From Petrosia ficiformis (Eukaryota > Porifera > Demospongiae > Haplosclerida > Petrosiidae), in assembly GCA_947044365.1 (NCBI GenBank), contig OX345636.1, positions 3,802,001 to 3,866,000 on the forward strand: a DNA stretch of 64,000 nt. The letters are read 5' to 3'. A model generated the notes under the pieces. The model was given only the letters and a program-made list of their open reading frames with translations, had not been told where the DNA came from and ran no database searches. Both the position numbers and the translations under genes were made by a program. Each line of letters begins with the position of its first letter. Position 1 is the first letter of the stretch. Shown piece after piece: positions 21,031-31,699 of this stretch.

Positions 21031-24000
21031 TTAGTTCTTAGCAAGTAAATAGCAAGACCTACAAAACCATTGTCTTCCTTTGGGCTGTGCTTTCAGACCA
21101 ACACACCGAAAATGGTACCAAAGTAGGCACGCATCACAAATGATGGATACCTCACTGTGGAGATCATGGTGACAGGCATGGCAGGTCCAGACTATATTTT
21201 TCATTTTAGTCTTGATAACAGTGTCCAGGAGCAGCCATGCATCACTAGAAAAGTATTGACGAATCAATCATATATCAACATTCTTATCTAGAATTGAATC
21301 AGGAATTCTTTCTGGTTTGCACTCCACATGCTCTTCTTCTATTAGCAACCTGCCATCTATAGCATCTTTTGCTACTTCTTTGTCCACAAACCATGAAAGG
21401 AGAACTAAAAATAAAGAAAGAAGACTGCAGTTGGACACACTGTACGAACTATATGACACAAACATAGAGCAGTGAAATTTAATCTTTCTCTTTCTCTGTA
21501 GTGTGAAGTCGACTAAAGCTAACAGGTTTTCTTGATTGTAGATTGCCTCTTCTGTTTCGCTTTGCTGGGAGACCAATAATTGTCAAATCACTGCCTTTGG
21601 GTCTTCCCCTCCTCTTGATAGGTGGTGGGACCTTTAACCCTACAGAGTTAACAAATTCTAAATATTGCCTCCCACAAGTACTTCTTAATTACCTAAAGAG
21701 AATTCAGTATGATGGTCTGGTGGATCATTTTCTTGTCCAGTAATGTCTTTCAGCTCTATTACAATCACAAACATATAGATACATGTACTACTACATGACA
21801 ATTGGCACACACATATTAACATAGTTATGTGTACTCACACACACACACCTCTGCCATCAGTTATCCCTGTTTGGTTACATCCACTATCACACTGATTCTC
21901 CACATTAGTAACATCTGTAAGAGTTCTCTCCAAGGAGATGGTTCGTTTCTGTTGCTTGTTTATTGGTCTGTCTTCTTCAAAGTCACTACTCGAGTCCTCA
22001 GAATCTATATAGTGATAAAAAAATGAATGCAAAATATTGCAGTGAATGTTGTACTACATGTGTAGAATTCAACTCCTAAACTTTCACACCTTTGTCGATT
22101 TTCTCTAAGCTAACTTCTTCTCCTAATTTCCAGTAACCAATGAGCTTCTTCAGTAGTTTCATTCGGCGGTGAAAATGAAAATTGGATGCCGTACTAGCAA
22201 CAGATGCTAACTCCGAAGTAATTAACGTTGCTTTTCTGTACTTCTCATGTTGACTCAATTTACGAGCTCCTTTGCAACTACTTTCTGTCAAAACAAGACT
22301 GGATTCGGAATGAGAGGAGGAGAATAGCCTTTGAGTGGATCGGTAATAAGATGCTGTCCATCGCTTATTACAAATATCTTCTGAATAAAGTGGTTGTTCC
22401 AGTTTATTCCGCAACGCAAAAATGTGACGACAAGGCAACAGCATTGACTTTCTGAAAATGCAATTACAGTCTGACAGACCAACACACTTCTCTCCTGAAG
22501 TTTGAATGAAGTATTGACCATCAATTTCTTTGATCTCCTGCACCTTCTTGCTCAGTTCCATCTGTTTCAGTACAAATGGGGAAGCATACGACGTAAGCAA
22601 CTTGCAATATTGTCCCTCTGGACTATCAGATGAGAAGGGATGTATTTTCACTTTCTGAAACTGGACGGCAGCATTGTGGTCTCTTTCTGTTCTTAATGCC
22701 ACCAAAATTATGAAGAATTTGGAAATGAACTCTTCCAATGTACTATGGCGATCAATAACTTGCTTGAGTTTGCCGTTTATGCTCTCAAGACGGTTGTTGG
22801 TAGAATTAAGAAAGTTGCCACAACACGACTTAAAACCTAGTACCCACTCACTTCTAATGGAGTGCCAGCTGTCGTTGAAGTACTGTACCACTTCTTTTGG
22901 TGCATCTCTTTCCAACTGGTCATAGAGGCAACTATATTCGGACTCGGTAGATGCATACGCCATTTTCTGAACATGCTCCAGACACAAAGTTCTCTGTCCA
23001 CTTGTAATACCCATCTTCTCACAAGTAATCTCTCGCCTAAAGCTGCGTAAAGCATGGAAAAGGCAGATCAACACAGAAGAATTAGGCATGCACTGCTTTA
23101 ACACATCTCGTTCTCCAACGTCTTTGTCTGCCATTAAGACACGGATTCTGTCCCAGTTTACGTTATGCTTTTTAAAAGTATCCATCATCCACGTCATGCT
23201 ACTTGCATCTTCAGTCACCAGCAGACACACAGCTATGATTTCACTTTGGCCGTTCGAATCCTCACATAACATTAGGTAAGTTGGAAGTCCAAGTTCAAGG
23301 AGTTTATAAGTAGCATCAATGCAAACGAGCTCAGGATATGCTTGGAAAGCGTGTTTCATTTGCTGATCTTGGAAAAAAAGACCCTTAAAGTTCTTTTCTT
23401 CATCCGAATAGACCTCTACACTGGCACCTAAATGTACACAAATACAGGAAGCTCTTATCACAAACACATGGATGAGCAGAAGTCTGGAAACTCACCATAC
23501 TTATCTATTAATGTTTGCACAGTAGCATCCAAATCATTTTTACTCTTTCCTTGCTTATTAGCCCTCATAATGTTAGAGAGGTCCTTCAGCAAAATTACCT
23601 TGCCAGTTTCTAGAGAGAGCTGCTGCTGAACCATCTTTTTGTTAGCTTTTATCGCTAACAATGCTGCAGCTTTGGTTTTGGTTTCATCAGAAAGCTTTCG
23701 TTGTTGAGGGAGGTGCTTGAAGAGTTCCTAAACAATATCATCTGATTCAAAACTTCAACAGACAAAAATCAGGTTTGTAAAATAATCATTACCTGGGACA
23801 AATCATGACAGTGCTCATCACAGACAATTCGTACAACAAGTGCAGTTCCAGTGTCATCAGCCCTTAGAGAGATGTGAGCTGGACAGTCCTGCTTAAATGT
23901 CCTATAATGTGTAATCAAAGTCATAAATAATCATGTTTAAATATGTATCTTTAACAGAGATGATCTGGCTTACGATGTATGCCTTGATCCTTTGCCCTTA

Positions 24001-24251
24001 GATTTCAAACTCTGTCCACCATGTATACAACACAGCTTAATCTCGTAATACTTCAGCTCTGGCTTTAGGAATTTGTCGAGACGCTTTTTTGCTACTTCAA
24101 TCGTTCGGGCATCTCTCTTCCAAAATTGAACGAAGTGCGCCTTCTCATAAGCTCTGACTTTTGCATCCAATTCTTGAAATGTAGAGAATAAATCCCCCAC
24201 ACAAAAGGTAACTTCATCGCTGCCCACTTCCACTTCTCTACCGATCTCCAT
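21031..24251 (-). CDS. MULE transposase, ZSWIM3-like, with PHD finger; C terminus behind a stop
   Basis: Exons that join in phase: 24251-23974, 23901-23793, 23727-23496, 23427-22090, 22004 to about 21840, about 21683-21464 (tentative), 21404-21031. Residues about 18-125: a FAR1/WRKY-GCM1-like zinc cluster (ELDAKVRAYEKAHFVQFWKR, then CPAHISLR and DEHCHD). Residues about 230-440: the RNase H-like MULE core with CIDATYK (Asp), MADKD (Asp), CLFHALR and NNRLES (candidate Glu). Near 530: a SWIM finger (CNCIFRKSMLLPCRH). Then comes a basic tail KRRGRPKGSDLTIIGLPAKR, the LSWFVDKEV block and a C4HC3 PHD finger (CHACHHD.., CDACLLWYHFRC.., CRSC). An in-frame TGA at 21268-21270 precedes the PHD part. The exon 5 donor and exon 6 ends are uncertain. 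The protein cuts and pastes its element in the nucleus. Confidence 0.85.
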
Positions 24252-24267
24252 GAATACCGTCGGGACG

Positions 24268-25134
24268 GGACCCTCGCCTACGTGGCAAGGTAATACAAAC
24301 TATAATTTCGAAATATAATATGCCAAAAGATTATAATTATCATTGCTCGTTTGTATGGTCATATAATAATGAGAATGTTTACTTCAGATTGTTTAGTTTG
24401 TGTATAAAACATATTAAGTTATAAAACCGTACTGGCATGTTAGTTTTTATAATAATATTATAATAGATATAGATATATATATATAATATATATATATATA
24501 TATAAATTATATAAACTAACATGTCACTACTTATTACTTAGTATGATTATACTAGTCTCTTCCTTGTCTATACTATAAGTCTTACATTTTAGTCTCTGTA
24601 TTATCTGAAAGAAGAAAGAAAGATCCTCAATTCGTCTTGTGAAATATTCCACAAAGACAGCATAGACAGGTCCTCAAAACTGCTGACGTTCGAGTAACGT
24701 GCACAGCACATGACTTGAAATTGAAATAGGCGGAGTTTGAAAGTAATGGAGAATGCTTGGAGCCAGTACTCGATGTTGTAGCAACCACTACTTAAATTTT
24801 GTTTGCTTTTATGTAGTGCTTTGCTAGCGATAGTCATGATACAGGAGTAGTTATGTTTTGATGTGTCCAGATGCCTCCACGAGTCTTCTCAAGTCTGGAA
24901 ACAGTAATCGTGAGTTATAAACATTGTGATAACTTTATAACCGAAAGGTTTAAGAAGAATTCCTACGTTATTTTTTTTCCTTGTATAATTTGAAGTCTAC
25001 CAGTACCTCTTTTGAAATGTCAATGTTTTTATTTTTCCAGAAAAATTGCTAACACACAGACACACAGACACACAGACACACAGACAAAACGATTACCGTA
25101 CCCTTCCGCCTACGCTACGCGGCGAGGGTAATGA
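24268..25134 (+). repeat. Family B repeat nested in the MULE
   Basis: Ends CCCTCGCCTACG and GGCGAGGGTAAT form a short imperfect inverted pair. The interior has the inverted CTGGCATGTTAGTTT/AACTAACATG pair around a (TA)n tract (24474-24505) and a (CAGACACA)n run (25057-25084). Relatives are at 13735-14145, 45160-45808 and, as a scrap, 1020-1100. It begins 17 bases upstream of the transposase start codon, so it separates the transposase from the MULE's own terminal promoter region. Confidence 0.7.
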
Positions 25135-25182
25135 TAGTTGCACGTGGACAGTCTTTGCCGGTACTTTAAGGGTTAAATTTTC

Positions 25183-25282
25183 AGTACCGGTACCGGTACT
25201 CTGAATTTTGTGCTTCTGGAACCGGTACCGGTACTTTAAGGGTTAAATTTTCGGTACTGGTACCGGTACTCTAGCCACAGCC
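25183..25282 (-). repeat. MULE right terminal inverted repeat
   Basis: Inverted copy of 20352-20451 with a single mismatch, an A for G that breaks one GGTACC palindrome. A further partial module (25157-25182) lies just inside. Confidence 0.92.
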
Positions 25283-25291
25283 ATTAAAAAA
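25283..25291. repeat. Right 9-bp target-site duplication of the MULE
   Basis: ATTAAAAAA, identical to 20343-20351. Confidence 0.9.
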
Positions 25292-25470
25292 TGTCACAAA
25301 GAACAATGACCAATTACCTTTGCCGGTCAAGCGCATCAGACTCGTTAAGAGCGTGGGAGGCTGCCGGCTGTGGACAAATACTGAATACGTAATCTAGTGT
25401 TTTGGTTTGACTGGTGGCTCGCTTTCTTACACAACTGTCTTCTATTCCATATATTTCATACTGTACAATG
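25292..25470. promoter_or_regulatory. Probable displaced upstream region of the transporter gene
   Basis: Before the MULE inserted, this more GC-balanced stretch abutted the transporter start codon at about 30 bases, so it is the likely former promoter/5' leader, possibly shared with the divergent kelch-type locus that begins near 25470. No TATA box was seen. This is inference from the target duplication. Confidence 0.4.
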
Positions 25471-25639
25471 GTGAGTGAATTGTAAACAAAAGTTACTCAT
25501 CTCTCTTTTGAAATGCATAATTGCAATACATGTATAAATATTAAATAGGCATATCAAATATTATATAGATGTTATGTATTTGTGTGTAAGCTACTTGTCA
25601 TATTATTATTAATTGTTTAAGTATATCAGGTAGGACTTG

Positions 25640-26921
25640 TCACTCAAATGTACTACTAAGAGGTAGTTAACACTGCTGGGGAGGATGGCGGAAGTATCTA
25701 CTTTTTGTACATGACAATGAAGAAAAGAGAAAGATTACATCATCTGTTGTAAGTTTTGGAGTAATGAGCTATGCTTGTACTAACATTGATAATAATATCT
25801 TATACTTCTGAGGAAACTGTGCACTGTCCTCATAATAACTTATTTGGACTAAACACTCTTATATTAAACTGGAGTGAGATTATTTGTACCACTCCTGATA
25901 ATATACTAATGAGAAAATATGGGTGTAGAATGATATCACGCAATATGAATGGAGAAGATAGTTTGTTTCTTTCTTCCCCTTCCTAATAACCCAAATCATT
26001 CCTGTACTATCCATGTACCTTTATCAGGTCAATGGATAGTACAGGTACTTGTCCACCACCTTTTGTCTATTTCTCCATGAATGCACATTTTGGTAAACAG
26101 TATTGTTAAGTGGTGTTATTATTAAGGAAAAGAATCATTAGTATTTTCTGAAAGATCTTTATCTTTTTTAATATTCTCACAATACAATATTTGAGTTGTT
26201 AGGTGTTTGGTATTATATATAATAATAAATGAGTTAGGAAACGTTGCATTATATAGTTTCATTACTAATATAGATAGTGTTTGTATTCTCATGATTGAAT
26301 CAAGAGTTACTAAAAAGGTTGTTTTAAACAGTTCGCATTTCAGCTCAAGAACTTTCGTAAATGGAGTATCCAACTGGAACATAATGCTAATATCTAATTA
26401 AGGAAGTGTGTCTTGCAAAGTCATACATTTCTTCATGATGTGGATTTTTTCATAATTTTTTGTGTTTCGATAAAGCAACCACAATATTACTGTGATATGT
26501 GACATGTAGCTTTTAATCACATGATTATTAATAATATCAAATTTTTAATGGTAAAAAAAATTCATGTTGTGTTTGTTAGTAGAAAATAAACATCCAAACT
26601 TTGTATGATTAATTAGTGACTCTATTCTCATCATTTGTAATTTTATGTTGATACATGCGTATTAATAATAATTACTGGTATAATATTTGTATTGCTAAAA
26701 CAATTGGATTTTCAGAAAATCAACTAATCATCAGTGAATTGGCCTGAGAGCAGGTCTGAACATGGGAGTAGTATCATTAATATCATCAAATCAAAATGTT
26801 ACTTGTCATTTGATTATAATTGGAGGATTAGATGGTGATATGAACACACACAGTGACTGCGGGATACTAAATTTATCTACGTTGATTTGGTATCAGGTAA
26901 TGTACGTTACAAGACACATGT
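25640..26921 (+). pseudogene. Decayed kelch-repeat gene
   Basis: The first segment (about 25660-25990) reads GEDGGSIYFLYM, TNIDNNILYF, a TGA where Arg is expected, then FGLNTLILNWSEI and MRKYGCRM: kelch blades with the N-x-L-x-W and Y/G-x-G-x-M features. It is spread over several frames. The last segment is a clean exon (about 26753-26897) reading TCHLIIIGGLDGD followed by LNLSTLIWYQ, then a GTAATG donor: the classic GG...L.L.TL.W kelch blade. The region between (26000-26700) has only weak remains. Kelch propellers are protein-interaction domains. Frame breaks make the copy a pseudogene, though the 26.8-kb exon could belong to a live transcript. Confidence 0.65.
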
Positions 26922-27176
26922 AATACATTGTTATCTTAATATAATTATTAATTTATATTCATATCAGTTGTATTATCATCAAATATTAATAAAATGTGCC
27001 AGCACATTTCAGGTTGTCCAGGGATCAAAAGAAGAAGGCTTAATCTAAACCTTTTGATCTTAAAGTTATGCTTCGCAGTTTTTTATAACTTGTGGTTACC
27101 AATCACAACTTTCAGAAGACTTCTGCATGGTAACAAAAATATACATGGGAACTCCACTCATCGTTTTTGAAGGCTG

Positions 27177-27565
27177 CACTGCAAAAATAGTTAAAATAAC
27201 CAATTTATTGGTTAGTACATAAATTTCAATCTACTTTGTCATACAGGTTGTTGTGACTATATGCATATGATGTTACTATGACATTTTGTGCACTAAGTGT
27301 AACTAAAGTATGTGTTTGCTGGTTTTCAAACTCTTTTGCAGGCCATAACTGCCAAATTCAATCACTTTAAGTGATTAAGTTGCTAAATTGTTGGTATGAA
27401 ACACACTAAACTTATACTGCTTCAAATAATTGGTTATAATTAGTACAAAGCAGTTATGGTATAATTACATTAGCATGTGTGTAATCATAACAACCAACTA
27501 ATTGCTAATTCTTGCAGCTGTACTAATCAGAAAAATAGTTTTTTTTAACAATTTTTTTTTCCAGT
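27177..27565 (+). repeat. CACTGC-family MITE copy
   Basis: Starts CACTGCAAAAATAGTTAAAA, includes the TATTGGTTAGTAC block, and ends in the reverse arrangement GCAGCTGTACTAATCA..CCAGT. Same family as 36441-36871. The right end is eroded. Confidence 0.75.
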
Positions 27566-27723
27566 AGTATAGCCATTTAAAATCAAGTAGATGAAATAAA
27601 GTATAATTTGGCCAGTGCCTGCTACAACATCAAGCCCTTGCCATTAGCTTTCTGACAGGCACTCTCTACTTCTAACTATTTCATTTCATTAAAGCTATAG
27701 AAGTGTTTTCTTCTTGTGTTTTA

Positions 27724-28270
27724 ACACTTAAAGCACTGAGCTTGTTTTTCAAAATTCTTTTCTGCTACAGATATCTATGCCACTATTCACTTTCTGCATT
27801 TTCGACATGGACTACCATTTCTAGCAGTTTTGACCTGAAGTTCCCAAGCGGTTTGTGGGACTAATTCAAATGCAGTTTTCTCCCTTTTTTGACTGCAATT
27901 GAGACCAACAAAATAACCCCACTGCATGTTGGCGTCTGCTACACCAACGATATAACGTTTCATAGCAAGAGAAATGTCTCAGCTACCCGCCAGATCGTGT
28001 GGGCTGGGTCACTGAATCCCCAAATTGCGTGGGTGGTAAGTGGGAATGGGTCCCCTTTATCTTGGAGGGGCACCCGCCTTTAAAATCCCCATACTCTATA
28101 TGCATTTAGGGCAAAGATTGGCTGAAAAACCATCAACGTTTTAGCCATTTTCATTGGCTTATTCTTGGCACCAATTACAAACCTTTCATGTACTTTGTCA
28201 TGCTAGGAATACACTCCAGACTGCATATGAGTCAATTGTCACGTATATGGGACATCAGTCCTCTAAGGGT
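27724..28270 (+). repeat. ACCCTTAGAGG-family MITE copy
   Basis: Matches 2103-2640 along its length (phrases ACCCCACTGCATGTTGGC and CAATTGTCAC) and ends TCAGTCCTCTAAGGGT, the inverted form of the family's start. The open frame 27889-28083 is incidental. Confidence 0.75.
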
Positions 28271-28271
28271 T

Positions 28272-29580
28272 ACTATCATTGTAATTTTACTCTTGCTTAG
28301 CAGCTAGGACTGGAATGCAAGTGGTAATTAACAGAAGGCCTATATACACTTAGTACAATATATACACATCCTTAGTATTTATACAGTTTTCTCCAAATTT
28401 GTTCTGTTGGTTATACTTAAATCAAGTTTCCAATCTCACTTGCGTCAGGGGTTCTGCACTATGAATGCATTCATTTGTAACACGTTAACATAATTATTGT
28501 TTATAATTATTTACTCATCTATTCAAATACATCTCTACCTGAGTCTGTTACTAAAAGATATAACTACTCCATGACAGCATAGCCTATATGTAATAATATA
28601 ATATAGTGTGGATTATATTGACAGGAGTTTTCATAGATGATCTACTCATACTCACATTGCAGTCAGTGATTCTGATGATACTATTATTGTGGAACTACAT
28701 AATTATGATAATTAATATCATGTGAGGTATTATTATTATTAGTTATAACAAAAATATTAGCTGTGTTTTTGTTTACTTGCAATCCTGTGGGTGTGATATA
28801 ATAATATTTTTATAGATTGTAATAATTATAAATTTTGTGATGTGAAATAGCAATGGTTTCAAATATTGAAAATACAGTACGTACGTTACATACAGGAATT
28901 ATTATTATATTTAATATAACTATGATAATGTAGTTTTTATGTATACAATATAATAATCTATATTCACATTTCATGTTCTTATCTATTCTGAGATATACAG
29001 TTATGATAAAAATATAAACAAAGATACTAAGGTCATTACATGTTTATATGAGACACACTGTTACAAGTTAATTACATTCCTTAAACATATCAGTTAGTAA
29101 AGAATTTAATTTGAAACAATAGATATGTGGATAGAATAATTTGGTAGGAAAATTAATAGATTCATGAGTAGAAGGAGAGATTGCCTGGAATACAATCACT
29201 ACTAGAGAAATGCAAGCATTTTGGGGACTAGCCTAAAGATGCACTGTGTATATTTATTGATGTACTCTTATGTATTTATATATATGTATGTGTATCTTGT
29301 CTTTATTTACATACTGGTGAGGTAATGATTGTTATCATAATCCATTTGTTATCATCACAAGTCATTTATCCAATTAAAGAGAATTCACATAATTGTGTAA
29401 ATTGAAACCTTATAATATAAAAATAATAATATAATGTATTGTGTAATTTGTGAAGGACACACCATTCTTATAATACTTGTAACTGATATGATGAATGTAT
29501 GATAATAATTTTGTATGTGTATTAATTGTGTATTTGTGTGCCTATATTAATAATGGCATAATTTTACATTAACCTATACT
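28272..29580. other. AT-rich non-coding DNA
   Basis: Many TAATTATTA and TATATG tracts and no open frame of note. Nothing recognised in 1.3 kb. Confidence 0.5.
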
Positions 29581-29582
29581 AA

Positions 29583-31420
29583 TTATGAATGGATGTTGAA
29601 ACATATTTGGAAAAGTACACTGAACAGGTATAAAACATAAGAAGTTATAATATGTGAGAAAGAAGCAGAGAAGTGGAGTTTTGATATGAGAGAGAAAGAA
29701 CAGAAACATATTTTATTACAATTGTCACTGAAAAGCATAGTGGACATGCATGTTGAACAAATGTGAGATAATATAATCATACTTTTTTACTTTAGAGTTG
29801 AAAGAATCGCAGAAGTTGTTAGAAATACAAAAGACAATATCTTTAGTTAAATAACAAGAACTCGAAGAAACTCTATATACTGAAAAAGACACTTACAGAC
29901 ACATCTACAAATTCAAAAGGTTTATAATGGACATTATTATATCAAACATGTATTCAGGGATGCATTGAAGCAACAGAAAATGGAAACAGTAAATGAAGAC
30001 CAACCAAAACTATAGATGAGGATAACCAAAACCAGTGTTGTCAAATGATATTAAGATAGAGCTATTGAAAGAAGGTTAGTCCACAATTTTAATTATTGTA
30101 ACAATGAACCTATAGAGGCAGTGTAATTAACAATTAACCTAAAAAGGCAGTATAATGAATGATGAACCTGTATAAGCGGTATAACGGACAATGAACCTGT
30201 AAAGGCAGTGTAATGACAATGAACCTGTAAAGGCAGTGTAACAAACAATGAACCTGTAAATTTTATTGTTGTCTTTGTAAATATCGCTGTCTCTCTGTGT
30301 AGTAATTGTAGTCTCTGTGTCTCCTTTTGATTTTCTATATATGTAAGTTCTAAGTGTAATCATGTTTCTTTGCTGTTCTGTAAAAAGTTTTTTCATTCTT
30401 ATATTAAAGCTATAACATTTTACCTGTACATGTTAGTGTGTTGAGAATCTACCCTACTCAGACGGTACATTATAATGAATGTTTATTTTATTACTTCAGA
30501 GGTAGAGTCATATCAGGAGATAGTTTTCAGCAACTAACGGAAATACAGAGTGTTGTAGAAAATCAATATATACAAAAGGGTAACTCATGTTTTATTTCTC
30601 AGACACATAATACTAAATTACCTTTGTCATTTTAGATGTCAATTCACTGCATACAGATAAATCATTACAAACAGAGGAAGTAAAAGTAGTGTAGAATATA
30701 GCAGAATAGCACTGGAAAGAAGACTATGTTCAGAAAATGGAAGAGTTACACTTACTACAACAAAGTAAGCCATTTTCGTGTTTACATTTAATTTATATTT
30801 GAATCTTTGCTAATAATCTTCACAAGTAGAGGAACTGCAGAATACATAGATATATAATAGAAAAATGAAGTTCAATTGCGTTAAAGGAACTAGAAATTAC
30901 AATAGAAGAAATGAAACAGTTAGAGGAAACTAGAAAGACACAGACCTCCCAGTAATATTATTTCCTAGAATCATTAAAAATAGCCCCTTTTGGTATTATA
31001 ACCTCATATTATTATACAGATGATCATGGTCTTCATATAGCTACACAAAAGGTGTTTCATTTTAAAGGAACACTCTTGATTGGGGAAATTATGGTTTTAA
31101 ATTTGATTTCCCAGATGGTACCATCCCACCATCACAAGTGATTATCAAAGCTCTTGTTGGTGATAAATTCCAGTTTTCTGATGGAATGGAGCTTGTCAGT
31201 GGTTTATATGTCATCTCCTTTCCTGAAGAATTCCTCCAGACTATGAAATTAGAAATACAACACTGGGTCTATCTGAAGAGTTCACGACAGTTTAAATACT
31301 AGTTTCATAATATCACCTTTAGAAGGGTCAGTACCACCATACAAGTTCCAGTTCGTCGAGGGTGGTAAATTCTATTTAATAATTATTATATAATTACATT
31401 TATAATTATTAGGTGATGTT
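29583..31420 (+). pseudogene. Decayed coiled-coil/ZU5 gene
   Basis: Scattered plus-strand exon remains: glutamate/lysine-rich coils at about 29640-29770, 29800-29890, 30690-30765 and 30870-30950 (for example ALKELEITIEEMKQLEETRK), then a ZU5-type domain at 31081-31372. That block reads NYGFKFDFPDGTIPPSQV, LVSGLYVISFPEE and MKLEIQHWVYLKSS, then after a frame change SPLEGSVPPYKFQFVEGG. ZU5 domains occur in ankyrin, UNC5 and PIDD proteins, often next to Death domains. A TAG at about 31300 plus frameshifts make it non-functional as read. Confidence 0.6.
30105..30262. repeat. Minisatellite, about 32-bp unit, five copies
   Basis: The phrase AATGAACCTGTAAAGGCAGTGTAA repeats about five times with drift, last copies nearly identical. 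It gives rise to the spurious minus-strand frame 30139-30396. Confidence 0.8.
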
Positions 31421-31699
31421 CAATCGATTGAAAATAATCACATTGCTGACTCAGTGATCTTCAGATCATAATGATTCTCGTAGCAATACTGATAATGAAA
31501 CATAATCAGCATCTCAAAATGGTTAGGATAATAAGAGTATATGATATTCTCTTAGTAGTATTTGTTATTGTTATTAGCTGATATTCAATAAACTGAGAGT
31601 ACTGACTCATCTTCAGAGAATGCAGAATTAAACTAGTAATATTGGTAATGAAGCACAGACTGACATACTTGGTATATTAGTAATGACAACTATAATAAC

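Larger units (their letters stand above)
20352..25282 (-). mobile_element. Complete Mutator-like element (MULE)
   Basis: 4,931 bp. Terminal inverted repeats 20352-20451 and 25183-25282 differ at one of 100 bases; they start GGCTGTGGCTAGAGTACCGG and are packed with GGTACC/ACCGGT palindromes. More partial copies of the same module continue inward on the right side. The element is flanked by the perfect 9-bp duplication ATTAAAAAA. It contains a multi-exon transposase on the minus strand (24251 down to 21031), a separate plus-strand frame encoding a membrane-anchored tail (20663-20908), and a nested repeat (24268-25134). It inserted 27 bases upstream of the transporter start codon, between that gene and the kelch-type locus on the other side. 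Confidence 0.92.

Noticed and set aside
22228..23629. Plus-strand frames across the transposase
   Set aside because: Shadow frames of the minus-strand MULE transposase exons.
30139..30396. Minus frame with repeated CLYRFIV peptides
   Set aside because: Produced by the 32-bp minisatellite, not a protein.
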